The notes under the pieces were generated by a model. It was not told the origin of the DNA. It did no database searches and saw nothing but the letters and a program-made list of their open reading frames with translations. A DNA stretch of 64,000 bases from the NCBI GenBank assembly GCA_965657505.1, contig CBFHON010000001.1, forward strand, positions 186,001 to 250,000, read 5' to 3'. Made by a program: the position numbers and the translations under genes. Origin of the DNA: TMED109 sp002171375. Lineage in GTDB: Bacteria > Pseudomonadota > Alphaproteobacteria > TMED109. Of this stretch, positions 1 through 9,409 are shown in pieces (within the stretch, counting starts at the first letter, position 1; the number at the start of each line of letters is the position of its first letter).

Positions 1-227
1 ACTCTTTTTTGAAATTTAGTGCCATCCAGCTTAATATCTATATTAAAGGCATTTCTATTTCCTGATAAATATTCTTTTATTTGATGTTTTGATTTATTTA
101 ATATTTCAGAGTTCGAATTTATAATTTTTTTATTTGTAAACTTAATTAAAACTATTACTTCTTTAATTGAAAATACTTTTATATTTCCTAATACTGTCTC
201 AAATATTATAGTATCTCTCTTTTCCAT
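1..227 (-). CDS. ogt: Methylated-DNA--protein-cysteine methyltransferase, N-terminal part (runs off left edge)
   Basis: An open frame starts with ATG (complement of 225-227) and runs off the window without a stop, giving about 75 residues. The translation shows the N-terminal ribonuclease-H-like part of Ogt/Ada-type O6-alkylguanine transferases: a first strand plus 'LGNIKVF', a helix ending 'IKEYLSGNRNAF', then 'LDGTKFQKR', which matches the family's 'L.GT.FQ..VW' entry to the DNA-binding domain. The catalytic PCHR cysteine would lie outside the window and cannot be checked. The protein would repair O6-methylguanine by suicide transfer to cysteine. It lies 9 bp downstream of the GST gene on the same strand and probably belongs to the same transcript. 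Confidence 0.8.
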   Translation of the reverse strand, partial: MEKRDTIIFETVLGNIKVFSIKEVIVLIKFTNKKIINSNSEILNKSKHQIKEYLSGNRNAFNIDIKLDGTKFQKR

Positions 228-236
228 AAATTAAAA

Positions 237-908
237 TTAATTTAAGCCAAACAATATAGGCTCGTCATTATTTAACCAAGGTTTATTTTTTACCATAATT
301 TGATTAAATACATCCCATTCTAAAAACCGCATCAGCCAAGCATGTACATTTTTATATGGCATTTTTTCATCAAACCACCGCATATCCGCTATTCTGTATT
401 GTCTTATAAAGGGAAGTATGGCTATATCTAAATAACTTGGGCTATTTCCAAAAAGCCAAAGATTGTTATTAGTTAACATTTTTTCAACTATATATAGCAT
501 TTTCAATGCTTCATCTCTATGAGTATCTTTTTCTTTAACTCCTTCACTAAGATCATAGCGGTTATTATATTTATACCTATCAAGATGAAATTTGAAGTCA
601 TTGTCAAACTTATTCAATATTTCATTATGTATATTAATATTGTTTAATTTTGATTTTTTTAAATTATACTTATCATTGTAATCAGTAGCCCAATTCATAA
701 TATCTAAACTTTCTTCTAAAACTGTTCCATCATTTAGTTGTAAGACCGGAACGGTTGCTTTAGGTGAAATATTTATCATTTCTATAGGTATATCTCTTAA
801 TAGAACTTCTCTTAATTGAACTTCAATTTCACATAATAGAATAAATATTCTAGCTCTCATTGCGTATGGGCATCTTCTAAAAGAATATAAAATTGGTTTT
901 TTATCCAT
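237..908 (-). CDS. Glutathione S-transferase family protein with a CPYA active site
   Basis: 223 residues, usual GST size. Residues 1-80 form a thioredoxin-like domain with R12-C13-P14-Y15-A16, a cis-proline segment 'ATVPVL' (Pro54) and the glutathione-binding Glu-Ser pair at 66-67. The rest is an all-helical GST_C domain. A cysteine rather than Ser/Tyr at the active site places it near omega/beta-like or glutaredoxin-2-like GSTs, which act as thiol transferases or dehalogenase-type enzymes more than as classic conjugating enzymes. Its start overlaps the trhO stop by 8 bp, so the two are translationally linked. The substrate is unknown. Confidence 0.85.
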   Translation of the reverse strand: MDKKPILYSFRRCPYAMRARIFILLCEIEVQLREVLLRDIPIEMINISPKATVPVLQLNDGTVLEESLDIMNWATDYNDKYNLKKSKLNNINIHNEILNKFDNDFKFHLDRYKYNNRYDLSEGVKEKDTHRDEALKMLYIVEKMLTNNNLWLFGNSPSYLDIAILPFIRQYRIADMRWFDEKMPYKNVHAWLMRFLEWDVFNQIMVKNKPWLNNDEPILFGLN

Positions 909-1863
909 TAGTTTTCCGAGTTACTGTTGAAGATGCCATAGGTTTACTTCCCATATGCTTTTCTCCTCTTTCAAGTGCTAAATTAATTTGCTTTTGTCTG
1001 TCTGCATATCTTTTTTTACTCTCTGCACTTTTTTTATTATGACAATATTTACATGAAACTCCATGAATATATGATTTTAATTTAGTGTCTTCTGGTTTTA
1101 GTGGCATTCTACAACCATGACACATTAAATATGAACCAGGTTTAAGTTCTTCTGCTACAGATACTCTTTGGTCAAATACAAAACATTCTCCATCCCATAA
1201 ACTTTTTTTCTTGGGAATGTTTTCTAGGTACTTCAATATACCTCCTTTTAAATGTGAAACATTAGTGAAACCTTTTTGTACTAAGTAAGAAGTCGATTTT
1301 TCACATCTAATACCTCCAGTACAAAACATTGCTATTTTTTTATTTTTATAATCATCATCCTCATTTTCTAAATTATTTTTGATCCAATTAGGTAAGTCTC
1401 TAAAACTTTTAGTTTTAGGGTTAATAGCACCTTTAAATGTACCTATAGCAACTTCATACTCATTTCTAGTATCTATTAAAATTGTATTTGGGTCAGAAAT
1501 CAATTCATTCCAATCATTTGGCTCAATATATTTACCTATATATTTATTAGGGTTAACCTCAGTATTACCTATCGTTACAATTTCTTTTTTAAGTCTAACT
1601 TTCATTCTATTAAAAGAGTCTTTAGAACTATATGAATATTTAGGAATAATATCTGAAAAGTGTTTATTATTTTTTAATGTTTCCAAAAATTTCTTAATGT
1701 TATTTTTAGAACCTTCAATTGTTCCGTTAATACCTTCTGGAGCAATTAGAATAGTACCTTTTGTTTCAAACATTGAACAAATATTTTCAATTTGAATTTT
1801 TAGTTTTTCTAAATCTAGTATTGTTACAAACTTATAAAATGATATAATGCAAATGTTATTCAT
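901..1863 (-). CDS. trhO: tRNA uridine(34) hydroxylase, rhodanese family (TrhO/YceA)
   Basis: 320 residues with the TrhO layout: an N-terminal acylphosphatase-like domain (about 1-95, with 'APEGINGT'), then a rhodanese domain (about 120-215) carrying the active loop C181-T-G-G-I-R-C187. The C-terminal segment has two CxxC pairs (C248/C251 and C271/C274) that look zinc-binding. The family uses O2 to make 5-hydroxyuridine at tRNA position 34, the first step of wobble mo5U/cmo5U formation. A good ribosome site (AGGAG, 8 bp before the ATG) supports the start. It overlaps the downstream GST gene by 8 bp and probably leads a trhO-gst-ogt unit. Confidence 0.92.
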   Translation of the reverse strand: MNNICIISFYKFVTILDLEKLKIQIENICSMFETKGTILIAPEGINGTIEGSKNNIKKFLETLKNNKHFSDIIPKYSYSSKDSFNRMKVRLKKEIVTIGNTEVNPNKYIGKYIEPNDWNELISDPNTILIDTRNEYEVAIGTFKGAINPKTKSFRDLPNWIKNNLENEDDDYKNKKIAMFCTGGIRCEKSTSYLVQKGFTNVSHLKGGILKYLENIPKKKSLWDGECFVFDQRVSVAEELKPGSYLMCHGCRMPLKPEDTKLKSYIHGVSCKYCHNKKSAESKKRYADRQKQINLALERGEKHMGSKPMASSTVTRKTNG

Positions 1864-1896
1864 TAAAGTAACTCCTGATACAAAAATTTATATACA

Positions 1897-2565
1897 CTAT
1901 AAATAATTTAAAATTTTATCTACTTTTAAATAGTCTATATCATTTCTTTTAAAATAAATTATTGGAGAGTTCTTAATATAGTTTTCAAGGGAGTTTAAAG
2001 TAGCTTCACAACCTACATCATTAATTTCACTCTGCATAATAACGACTGAGCTAACATTAATATTATGTTTATTTAGAATTTCATAAGCATTAAGAGTATG
2101 ACTAATACTTCCTAGATAAGAACCTATAGTTAATATAACAGGAATATTAAGAGCAATAATGAGATCCATAATTGTATACTTTTCATTTATAGGAACCATG
2201 GTTCCTCCCACACCTTCAATTAAGGTTAAGTCATAATTCTTATTGTTTATATTATTTATGCAAAAGTTTACTAAATCTGTAAAGTTTATGGTTTTTTCTT
2301 CATTTTTTGCTGCCATATCTGGAGATAAAGGGTCTCTAAAACGCCAAGGCGAAATTTTATCTATATCATTTATTGAGCCCTTTAAGGAATCCAAAATAAT
2401 TCCAGTATCGGTCACATTTAAATCATTTATATTAAAGCCACTTATTATTGGTTTTAATGCATTTACTTTATGGTTTATCTTAATTGCTCTTTTAATTAGC
2501 ATTGCTGTTAAAAATGTTTTTCCAATATTAGTTCCTGTACTAGTTATAAAAGCATATTTTTGCAT
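1897..2565 (-). CDS. bioD: Dethiobiotin synthase
   Basis: 222 residues. It has the P-loop 'TGTNIGKT' (residues 10-17), Lys38 in the 'KPIISG' segment that binds the diaminopelargonate carbamate, and the 'EGVGG' motif (117-121) of the ParA-like BioD fold. It closes the ureido ring of dethiobiotin from 7,8-diaminopelargonate, CO2 and ATP. It follows bioF with a 2-bp gap on the minus strand, so the two are co-transcribed, with bioB and bioA diverging on the other side. Confidence 0.95.
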   Translation of the reverse strand: MQKYAFITSTGTNIGKTFLTAMLIKRAIKINHKVNALKPIISGFNINDLNVTDTGIILDSLKGSINDIDKISPWRFRDPLSPDMAAKNEEKTINFTDLVNFCINNINNKNYDLTLIEGVGGTMVPINEKYTIMDLIIALNIPVILTIGSYLGSISHTLNAYEILNKHNINVSSVVIMQSEINDVGCEATLNSLENYIKNSPIIYFKRNDIDYLKVDKILNYL

Positions 2566-2567
2566 AT

Positions 2568-3728
2568 CTAATTCAATCTTTTCAAAATATTTTTTGCATG
2601 TTCAGCTAAATTTATAACATCTTTTTTCTTATGAGCTGATGAAAAAGTAAACCTTAATCGCGATGTATTTTTAGGCACTGTAGGCGGCCTTATAGCACCA
2701 ATATAATAGCCATACTTTTCAAATAGTTTAGAGGCTTTAATAGCATTTTCTTCAGAATGCATAATAATTGAAACTATAGAAGATTCAGGGGCAGGTAATT
2801 TTGCTATTGTGCAGAATAATTTAGCATATTGATATGGTTTATGAGTGATTTTAGAATTTGACATTATTATTTCTAGAGATTTTATAGATGCGGCTAGACT
2901 TCCTGGTGGAAGACCTGTCGTATATATTAAGCTTCTAGCCTTGTTATGTAATAATCTTATTATTGTTTTTGAAGCAATAACAAAGCCTCCATAACTACCA
3001 ATTGCTTTAGATAAAGTTCCCATTTGAACCAATATTTCGGGTATAGGAGTGTATTCATGAAGAGATCCTCTTCCATTTCCCAAGACACCAAAGCCATGTG
3101 CATCATCTAAAATAATTGAAGCATCATATTTATTTGCAAGAAAAGCTAATTCTTTAATTTTACCTCTATCACCATCCATACTAAAAACACCTTCTGTAAA
3201 AATAAAGCAGTGAAAATATTTTTGTCTATGCTTTTTTAGTAATGATTCTAGATGATTAGAGTCATTATGTTTAAATTTCATAGATTTTGCACTTGATAAT
3301 TTTATTCCTATATTTGTAGATGAATGACTAAGTTCGTCATACAGTAATATATCCTTATTAGAAGATAGAGCTGGAATTATTCCAGTATTAGTTAAATAAC
3401 CGCTTCCAAACACACATGCATCTTCAGATTTTTTATATGTTGCTAATAAGTGCTCTAATTTTTCATAGAGCGGATTGTTTCCTGATACAAGTCTTGATGC
3501 GCCAGAGCCAGAACCATATTTTTTAGTAGCCCTAATACTAGCCTTTATTACTTCTTTGTTTTTACTTAACCCTAAATAATCATTACAGCTGAAAGAAATA
3601 AGAGTTTTTTCATTTCTTGTAACAATTGAGTTATTATTTCTACTAGTTAAAACTAATTTTCTAGTCTGAGATAATTTATTTATTTCAGATAATTTATTTT
3701 TATATAAAGAAATTATTTTACTATTCAT
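2568..3728 (-). CDS. bioF: 8-amino-7-oxononanoate synthase
   Basis: 386 residues, typical for alpha-oxoamine synthases. Visible motifs are 'SGSGASRL' (72-80), the PLP-contacting 'DDAHGFG' (208-214) and the Schiff-base lysine K241 in 'GTLSKAIGSYGG'. It condenses pimeloyl-ACP or pimeloyl-CoA with L-alanine, the first committed step of biotin ring assembly. The start lies only 47 bp from the preferred bioB start, so the two divergent transcripts must share a very small regulatory region. No bioC or bioH is present in the window. Confidence 0.95.
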   Translation of the reverse strand: MNSKIISLYKNKLSEINKLSQTRKLVLTSRNNNSIVTRNEKTLISFSCNDYLGLSKNKEVIKASIRATKKYGSGSGASRLVSGNNPLYEKLEHLLATYKKSEDACVFGSGYLTNTGIIPALSSNKDILLYDELSHSSTNIGIKLSSAKSMKFKHNDSNHLESLLKKHRQKYFHCFIFTEGVFSMDGDRGKIKELAFLANKYDASIILDDAHGFGVLGNGRGSLHEYTPIPEILVQMGTLSKAIGSYGGFVIASKTIIRLLHNKARSLIYTTGLPPGSLAASIKSLEIIMSNSKITHKPYQYAKLFCTIAKLPAPESSIVSIIMHSEENAIKASKLFEKYGYYIGAIRPPTVPKNTSRLRFTFSSAHKKKDVINLAEHAKNILKRLN

Positions 3729-3775
3729 GTTATTTCTTGCTTGCTCAATATTTTAATAATACTATATTAGCGATT
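3729..3775. promoter_or_regulatory. 47-bp divergent bioF/bioB promoter region
   Basis: This is the whole space between the bioF ATG and the preferred bioB ATG. On the plus strand TTGCTT (3737-3742) followed after 17 bp by TACTAT (3760-3765) could be a sigma-70-type promoter for bioB, which would leave an extremely short leader. I did not find a BioR-like TTATMKATAA palindrome or a long BirA-type operator. The promoter assignment is inference from spacing and AT-rich DNA. Confidence 0.35.
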
Positions 3776-4780
3776 ATGAATAAAATATATAATAATAATT
3801 CTATTTTAAGACATAATTGGACTAGTGAAGAAGCTAAATCAATTATAGATCAGCCTTTATTAGACCTTTTATTCAAATCACAGACTATTCACAGAAGCAA
3901 TTTTCCAAAAAATGAAATACAAAAAAGTAAATTGTTAAGTATTAAAACTGGCTCATGTCCAGAAGATTGTTCTTATTGTTCTCAGAGTGCTCATCATAAC
4001 GTTGATTTAAAGAAAGAACCACTAATTTCATTGGGAGAAGTTGTTAAGGCAGCAGAAGATGCCGTTAAAGAAGGTGCAACGAGGTTTTGTATGGGGGCAG
4101 CTTGGAGAGGTCCAACAGATAAAAATATTGATCAAGTTTGTGAGATGGTAGAAGCCGTAAATGGTTTAGGTTTAGAAAGTTGTGTAACATTAGGGATGCT
4201 TAAAGAAGGCCATGCAGAAAAGTTAGCTAAATCAGGTTTAAATTACTATAATCATAATATAGATACATCTGAAGAGTTTTATAAATCTATTATTACTACT
4301 AGAAATTTTTCTGACAGAATCGATACTTTAGAAAAAGTTAGGAATGCAGGGGTTAAGGTTTGCTCAGGGGGTATAATTGGTATGGGTGAAACACGATATG
4401 ATAGATCTGAAATGATTAGAACCTTATCAAACTTAGATGAGCATCCGGAGAGTGTTCCAATTAATATGTTAATTAGAATACCTGGAACTCCACTTGGAGA
4501 TGTAGAGCCATTGAACCATATAGAGCTTGTGAGAACTATTGCCTTAGCAAGAATAATGATGCCTCTATCCACTGTAAGATTATCAGCTGGTAGAGCAGAA
4601 ATGTCTGATTCTACTCAAGCTTTATGCTTCTTAGCTGGAGCAAGCTCTTTATTTTTAGGGGATGTACTACTTACAGCAGACAATCCTGGTACAGATAAAG
4701 ATTCTAAGATGTTAGATGATTTTGGTTTGACTGGTGAAACTAAAATTACCTTTAAAGAAGTAATAAATAAAGTATCTTAA
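3776..4780 (+). CDS. bioB: Biotin synthase
   Basis: 334 residues from the ATG at 3776. A TTG 39 bp upstream would add 13 residues, but it would start only 9 bp from the divergent bioF ATG and adds nothing conserved, so I prefer the ATG. The radical-SAM cluster cysteines CxxxCxxC lie in 'GSCPEDCSYCSQSAHH' (about C61, C65, C68). The C-terminal 'STVRLSAGRAEMS' carries the arginine that ligates the auxiliary 2Fe-2S cluster. It inserts sulfur into dethiobiotin. bioA follows 4 bp after its stop. Confidence 0.96.
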   Translation: MNKIYNNNSILRHNWTSEEAKSIIDQPLLDLLFKSQTIHRSNFPKNEIQKSKLLSIKTGSCPEDCSYCSQSAHHNVDLKKEPLISLGEVVKAAEDAVKEGATRFCMGAAWRGPTDKNIDQVCEMVEAVNGLGLESCVTLGMLKEGHAEKLAKSGLNYYNHNIDTSEEFYKSIITTRNFSDRIDTLEKVRNAGVKVCSGGIIGMGETRYDRSEMIRTLSNLDEHPESVPINMLIRIPGTPLGDVEPLNHIELVRTIALARIMMPLSTVRLSAGRAEMSDSTQALCFLAGASSLFLGDVLLTADNPGTDKDSKMLDDFGLTGETKITFKEVINKVS

Positions 4781-4784
4781 TCTT

Positions 4785-6047
4785 TTGAATCATCCACACC
4801 CAAATCTATGGTATCCATATGCTCAAATGAAGCATTTGGATTTTGTTCCTAAAGCTGTAAAAACTTTAGGTTCAGAAATAACTTTAGATAATAGTGAAGT
4901 TCTTATAGATGGTGTTGCTTCTTGGTGGACAGCTTGTCATGGATATAATCACCCAGATATTATTAATGCAATGAGTAAGCAGCTTAATGATATGCCTCAT
5001 ATTATGTTTGGAGGTTTTACGCATAATCCTGCTGAACAATTGGCAACAAATTTAAAAACAATGCTTCCATCTATTTATAATCATTATTTTTTTGTGGACT
5101 CAGGGTCAGTGGCAGTTGAGGTTTCTATGAAAATGGCTATTCAATATTGGGTTAATAAAAATAGACCTAATAAAAGAAAATTTTTAAGTTTTAAAAACGG
5201 TTACCATGGAGATACTTTAGGTGCAATGTCAATTTGTGACCCTGAAGAAGGTATGCATACTTTATTTAAAAAATATGTCCCAGAGCAATTGAATATAGAT
5301 ATACCGCTAAATGATATTAAAAAAGAAAATTTTAAAAATGTAATAAAGAATAATAAAGAGGATCTAGCAGCAATTATTATTGAGCCGCTAGTTCAGTGTG
5401 CTGGTGGTTTTAAATTTCATGATGATAATGTCTTAAAATTTATTAGTAATATAGCTAAAGAGAATAATATCCTCTTTATAGTAGATGAGATTGCTACTGG
5501 ATTTGGAAGAACAGGAACTATGTTTGCCTTTGAAAAGAGTAAAATAGAACCAGATATAGTATGTTTAGGGAAAGCATTAACTGGAGGAGCAATATCTTTA
5601 GCTTGTACTGTCTCAACTGACGCCATATATGAAGCATTTTTAACAGATAAAGATGAAGACGCCTTAATGCATGGACCAACTTATATGTCTAACCCTCTAG
5701 CTTGTGCAGCTGCTAACGCATCGATTGAATTATTTAAAACTGAACCTAGGCTGCTGCAAGTTAGAAATATAGAAAGAGCTTTAGTTTCAGGTTTAGTTGA
5801 TTGTAAAGATTTTAACTCAGTAGTTGATGTAAGAGTAAAAGGTGCTTTAGGAGTAATTCAAGTAAAAAAAATGAATAAATTAAATTGGTTAAGAAAGAGA
5901 TTTGTTGAAGAAGGTGTCTGGATTAGACCATTTCTAAACGTGATTTATTTAATGCCTTCATTTACGATATCTGAAAAAAATCTAAATAAATTAATTATAA
6001 CACTTATAAAAATAATTCCAGAATGGGAATATGAGTGCAAAAAATAA
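4785..6047 (+). CDS. bioA: Adenosylmethionine--8-amino-7-oxononanoate aminotransferase
   Basis: 420 residues, class III aminotransferase. The start is TTG: the next in-frame ATG would remove the conserved 'LWYPYAQM' substrate-binding entry. Visible motifs are 'ASWWTACHGYNHP' (45-57), 'NGYHGDTLGAMS' with Tyr140, 'DEIATGFGRTG' (234-244) and the PLP lysine K263 in 'LGKALTGG'. It makes 7,8-diaminopelargonate using SAM as amino donor. It is tightly coupled to bioB with a 4-bp gap. Confidence 0.95.
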   Translation: MNHPHPNLWYPYAQMKHLDFVPKAVKTLGSEITLDNSEVLIDGVASWWTACHGYNHPDIINAMSKQLNDMPHIMFGGFTHNPAEQLATNLKTMLPSIYNHYFFVDSGSVAVEVSMKMAIQYWVNKNRPNKRKFLSFKNGYHGDTLGAMSICDPEEGMHTLFKKYVPEQLNIDIPLNDIKKENFKNVIKNNKEDLAAIIIEPLVQCAGGFKFHDDNVLKFISNIAKENNILFIVDEIATGFGRTGTMFAFEKSKIEPDIVCLGKALTGGAISLACTVSTDAIYEAFLTDKDEDALMHGPTYMSNPLACAAANASIELFKTEPRLLQVRNIERALVSGLVDCKDFNSVVDVRVKGALGVIQVKKMNKLNWLRKRFVEEGVWIRPFLNVIYLMPSFTISEKNLNKLIITLIKIIPEWEYECKK

Positions 6048-6060
6048 CTTAAGTTAATAT

Positions 6061-6744
6061 ATGAAATATAACTTTAATATCAGCATAAAAAGAACCAATA
6101 GGCTTAAAACTGTATCCTTGAAAGTGAAAAACCAAGAAGTAGTTTTATCTGTTCCTAAGTTTGTTACAGATAGTGAAATTGATAACATAATTGAAAGAAA
6201 AATAAATTGGATTAGAAATAAATTAGCTATAGAAAAAACAAATAGTTTTAATATAAAAAGAAAATATGAGAATGGAGAAAAATTTTTATATTTTGGTTCA
6301 GAGTATTCATTAAAAATTAAACACTCTAATAGTGATAACGTTTATTTAGATAATAATATTATGATTGTAGAAGTTAAGAATAATTCGAAGGCTGTACATA
6401 TTAGAAATATACTCAATAATTGGTATATCGCTGAATCAAAGAAATATTTAATAAAAACTACAAATTATTATGAAGTATTAATAGGTGTTTCAGTAAATAA
6501 ATTAATATTTGGAAAGTATAAAAGTAAATGGGGCAGCTGTAATTCTAAAAAAACTATATCTTATGATTGGCGTATTATAATGGCTCCACTTGAGGTAATA
6601 CATTATTTAATAATACATGAGTTGTGTCATATAAAACATCTTAATCATTCAAATGATTTTTGGAAAACTGTTGAAAAATATATGGCTAACTATAAGTTAC
6701 AAAAAAAATGGTTAAAAACTAATTCTAGTAAGTTAATTTTGTAA
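6061..6744 (+). CDS. YgjP-type (DUF45) zinc metallopeptidase-like protein
   Basis: 227 residues. The C-terminal part has 'HELCHIKHLNHSNDFW' (186-201): a zincin HExxH variant with H186, E187 and H190 plus a third histidine at 196, preceded by the family hallmark 'KSKWGSC' (154-160). This is the YgjP/WLM-like M48-type group, soluble and without a signal peptide. Its cellular role is poorly defined, and a nucleotide pyrophosphatase activity has been described for some members. It follows bioA by 13 bp and may be a passenger of the bio transcript. Confidence 0.85.
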   Translation: MKYNFNISIKRTNRLKTVSLKVKNQEVVLSVPKFVTDSEIDNIIERKINWIRNKLAIEKTNSFNIKRKYENGEKFLYFGSEYSLKIKHSNSDNVYLDNNIMIVEVKNNSKAVHIRNILNNWYIAESKKYLIKTTNYYEVLIGVSVNKLIFGKYKSKWGSCNSKKTISYDWRIIMAPLEVIHYLIIHELCHIKHLNHSNDFWKTVEKYMANYKLQKKWLKTNSSKLIL

Positions 6745-6829
6745 CTTCATTTTTTTATAAATATATATATGCATATAAATATATTTTGATTAGTATAATT
6801 AAACTTATTTATTTTTAGAGGAGGATTAA

Positions 6830-8323
6830 ATGGATATAGATAATGGCGGCTTAACATTTCAATTAAAAGATCAAAATTTATTTAAACAACAATGTTTCAT
6901 AGATGGTGAGTGGGTCAATTCTGATAACGGGAATACTTTTGACGTTTATAATCCTTCAGATCTTACTCTAGTAGGCTCCATGCCAAATTGTTCTAAGTCT
7001 GATACTATTAAAGCTATAGAAGCAGCTAATAACTCTTGGGGTGCTTGGAAGAAGTTAACTGGAAAAGATAGATCAATTATTATTAGAAAATGGCATGAAT
7101 TAATTCTAGAAAATATAGATGATTTAGCTCTTATTATGACTTTAGAAAATGGAAAACCCATTGCAGATTCTAGAGGTGAAATTATATATGCTTCATGGTT
7201 TACCGATTGGTTTTCTGAAGAAGCAAAAAGAACATATGGGAAGACAATTCCTTCTACAATGGCAGATAGAAGAATGATGTCTATTAAACAACCAATTGGT
7301 GTATGCGGAATTATAACTCCATGGAATTTCCCCGCAGCTATGATAACAAGAAAAATTGCTCCTGCTTTAGCAGCTGGATGTCCTGTGGTTATTAAGCCGG
7401 CTGGTTCTACTCCATTTTCTGCTACTGCATTAGTTGAATTAGCACATCGTGCAGGAGTTCCTAAGGGTGTAATTAATCTTATATCAGTCTCTGAAGAAAA
7501 TGTATCAGAGGTTGGTGATGAATTATGTACTAATAAACATGTACGTAAAATTTCTTTTACTGGGTCAACTAACGTAGGAAGAGCTCTTATAGCAAAAGCA
7601 GCTTCAACAATAAAAAAGGTTTCAATGGAATTAGGAGGGCATGCACCCTTAATTATATTTGAGGATGCTGATTTAGATGAAGCTGTAGAAGGAGCTATGG
7701 CTAATAAATATAGGAACAGTGGGCAGGTATGTGTTTCAGCAAATAGAATATTTGTTCATGAAAATATATATGATGAATTTGCAAAAAAGTTTTCTGATAA
7801 GTCAGCTGCTCTTAAAGTTTCTGATGGTAGAGAGGATGGTGCTCAAATAGGACCACTTATTACAATGTCTGCTGTAGAAAAGGTACAAAGTCATGTAGAA
7901 GACGCTGTAAATAAGGGTGCTAAGGTAATAACGGGTGGTACTTTAGATAATGCGGGTAAGCAGTTTTATAAGCCTACAGTTATGACCGGTGTTACAAATG
8001 ATATGAAAATATTCTATGAAGAAACATTTGGTCCTGTAGCTCCATTGATTAAGTTCTCTTCAGAAGAAGAAGTTATTGAAATGGCAAATGATACTAATTA
8101 TGGTTTAGCTGGTTATTTTTATAGTAGAGATATTGGCAGAATATATAGAGTAGCAGAGGCATTAGAATATGGAATGGTAGGTATTAATGCAGGTGTAATT
8201 TCTACTGAAGTAGCGCCATTTGGAGGTATAAAAGAATCAGGTATAGGCAGAGAAGGAGCTGCTGAAGGTATAGATGAATATTTAGAAACTAAGTATATGT
8301 TAATTGCAGGAATAGATAATTAA
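6830..8323 (+). CDS. gabD: NAD(P)-dependent succinate-semialdehyde dehydrogenase-like aldehyde dehydrogenase
   Basis: 497 residues, full-length ALDH. Key residues are 'TPWNFPAAM' (163-171), K189 in 'IKPAGSTP', the Rossmann 'FTGSTNVG' (243-250), Glu267 in 'MELGGHAP' and the nucleophile Cys301 in 'NSGQVCVSANR'. These fit the GabD branch, which oxidises succinate semialdehyde to succinate; glutarate semialdehyde is an alternative. A near-perfect ribosome site, GAGGAGG, sits 5 bp before the ATG and predicts strong translation. An 85-bp leader separates it from the previous gene, so it likely has its own promoter. No gabT neighbour is seen. Confidence 0.87.
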   Translation: MDIDNGGLTFQLKDQNLFKQQCFIDGEWVNSDNGNTFDVYNPSDLTLVGSMPNCSKSDTIKAIEAANNSWGAWKKLTGKDRSIIIRKWHELILENIDDLALIMTLENGKPIADSRGEIIYASWFTDWFSEEAKRTYGKTIPSTMADRRMMSIKQPIGVCGIITPWNFPAAMITRKIAPALAAGCPVVIKPAGSTPFSATALVELAHRAGVPKGVINLISVSEENVSEVGDELCTNKHVRKISFTGSTNVGRALIAKAASTIKKVSMELGGHAPLIIFEDADLDEAVEGAMANKYRNSGQVCVSANRIFVHENIYDEFAKKFSDKSAALKVSDGREDGAQIGPLITMSAVEKVQSHVEDAVNKGAKVITGGTLDNAGKQFYKPTVMTGVTNDMKIFYEETFGPVAPLIKFSSEEEVIEMANDTNYGLAGYFYSRDIGRIYRVAEALEYGMVGINAGVISTEVAPFGGIKESGIGREGAAEGIDEYLETKYMLIAGIDN

Positions 8324-8332
8324 AAATCCTCA

Positions 8333-9409
8333 ATGAAAAATAAAAATTTAGTTCTAATTTCTTTCGATACTAAAGCTGGAGGTATATCTAACATGATAGG
8401 TATACATTCTTTAGCTTTAGTTCGCGAGGGTTACACATTGTCAATAATATTACCAAAACACTCTGATGCTATTAATTCTATAAATAATTATATTAATCTC
8501 AATAGCCAATATAAGAAATTAATCAAGATATATACTTTTAATATTTTTGATAAGTTATTATTAAAAATAGGATTCTGTAAGCGGATCAATAAAATTATAA
8601 ATAGGACAGATGCATGTTTCGTTCATAATGCTAAATTAATATCATTAATTAAGAATAAGTATAAGAAACCTGTTTTTGCTGTAAATCATACAGCTAAATC
8701 TTCTCAATTAAAATTTTATAATAAAGCTGATTTAATATATGCAGTAAATAAAAAAATAATTTCAGAACTAATTAATTTTGGTGTTGATAAAAATAAATGT
8801 ATTTATTGTCCTAATGTTTTAGTAGAGATGCCAAATATAAAACCAAAAAATATTAGTAAAAAGAATATTATAATTGGGGCACTGGGAAGAATGGTAGAAA
8901 AGAAAGGGTTTTATGATTACATTGACTCATTAAAAATATTAAAGAAAAAAGGTTTTAATTTTAAAGCAATTTTAGCAGGTGATGGTTTTTTATATAAAGA
9001 TTTAAGAAAATATGCCAGTGATTTACCGGAATTAGAATTTCCTGGATGGGTTAAAAATAAAAAAGATTTTTTCAATAAAATTGATGTATTTTGTCAGCCT
9101 TCTCATTTTGAACCTTTTGGCTTAACAGTTATTGAAGCTATGTCATATGGAAAGCCTGTTATTTCTACGAAATGTGATGGTCCAATTGAAATAATAAATA
9201 ATGATAAAAAAAATGGAGTTTTAGTTGCTATAAATAATCCTGAAGAAATAACCGAGGCTATAATTAATTTAATAACTAATTCAGATTTATATAGAAATAT
9301 GTGTAATTTATCTGCTGAGCGTATTCGGGGATATTATAGTATTAGTAATTTACAAAAAAATTTGAGTGATAGTATTAATAATTATTTTAATATACCACAT
9401 GAAAAATAA
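8333..9409 (+). CDS. Family 4 (GT-B) glycosyltransferase
   Basis: 358 residues. The C-terminal half has the GT4 pattern: 'GALGRMVEKKGF' with the phosphate-binding Arg/Lys, 'AILAGDG', and the donor-binding 'EPFGLTVIEAMSYGKPVIS' with the E-x7-E arrangement. There is no signal peptide or membrane segment, so it is cytoplasmic or peripheral at the inner membrane. It starts 10 bp after gabD and is probably read from the same transcript, without functional link. Acceptor and sugar cannot be inferred. Its last 28 bp overlap the convergent gene at 9382. Confidence 0.83.
   Translation: MKNKNLVLISFDTKAGGISNMIGIHSLALVREGYTLSIILPKHSDAINSINNYINLNSQYKKLIKIYTFNIFDKLLLKIGFCKRINKIINRTDACFVHNAKLISLIKNKYKKPVFAVNHTAKSSQLKFYNKADLIYAVNKKIISELINFGVDKNKCIYCPNVLVEMPNIKPKNISKKNIIIGALGRMVEKKGFYDYIDSLKILKKKGFNFKAILAGDGFLYKDLRKYASDLPELEFPGWVKNKKDFFNKIDVFCQPSHFEPFGLTVIEAMSYGKPVISTKCDGPIEIINNDKKNGVLVAINNPEEITEAIINLITNSDLYRNMCNLSAERIRGYYSISNLQKNLSDSINNYFNIPHEK

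Noticed and set aside
1379..1795. 138-codon reading frame antisense to trhO
   Set aside because: Trh0 motifs on the other strand span it completely; the hydrophobic translation is the usual artefact of AT-rich antisense frames.
3737..3775. Upstream TTG start for bioB
   Set aside because: It lies 9 bp from the divergent bioF start and adds 13 unconserved residues; the ATG at 3776 fits the family N-terminus.
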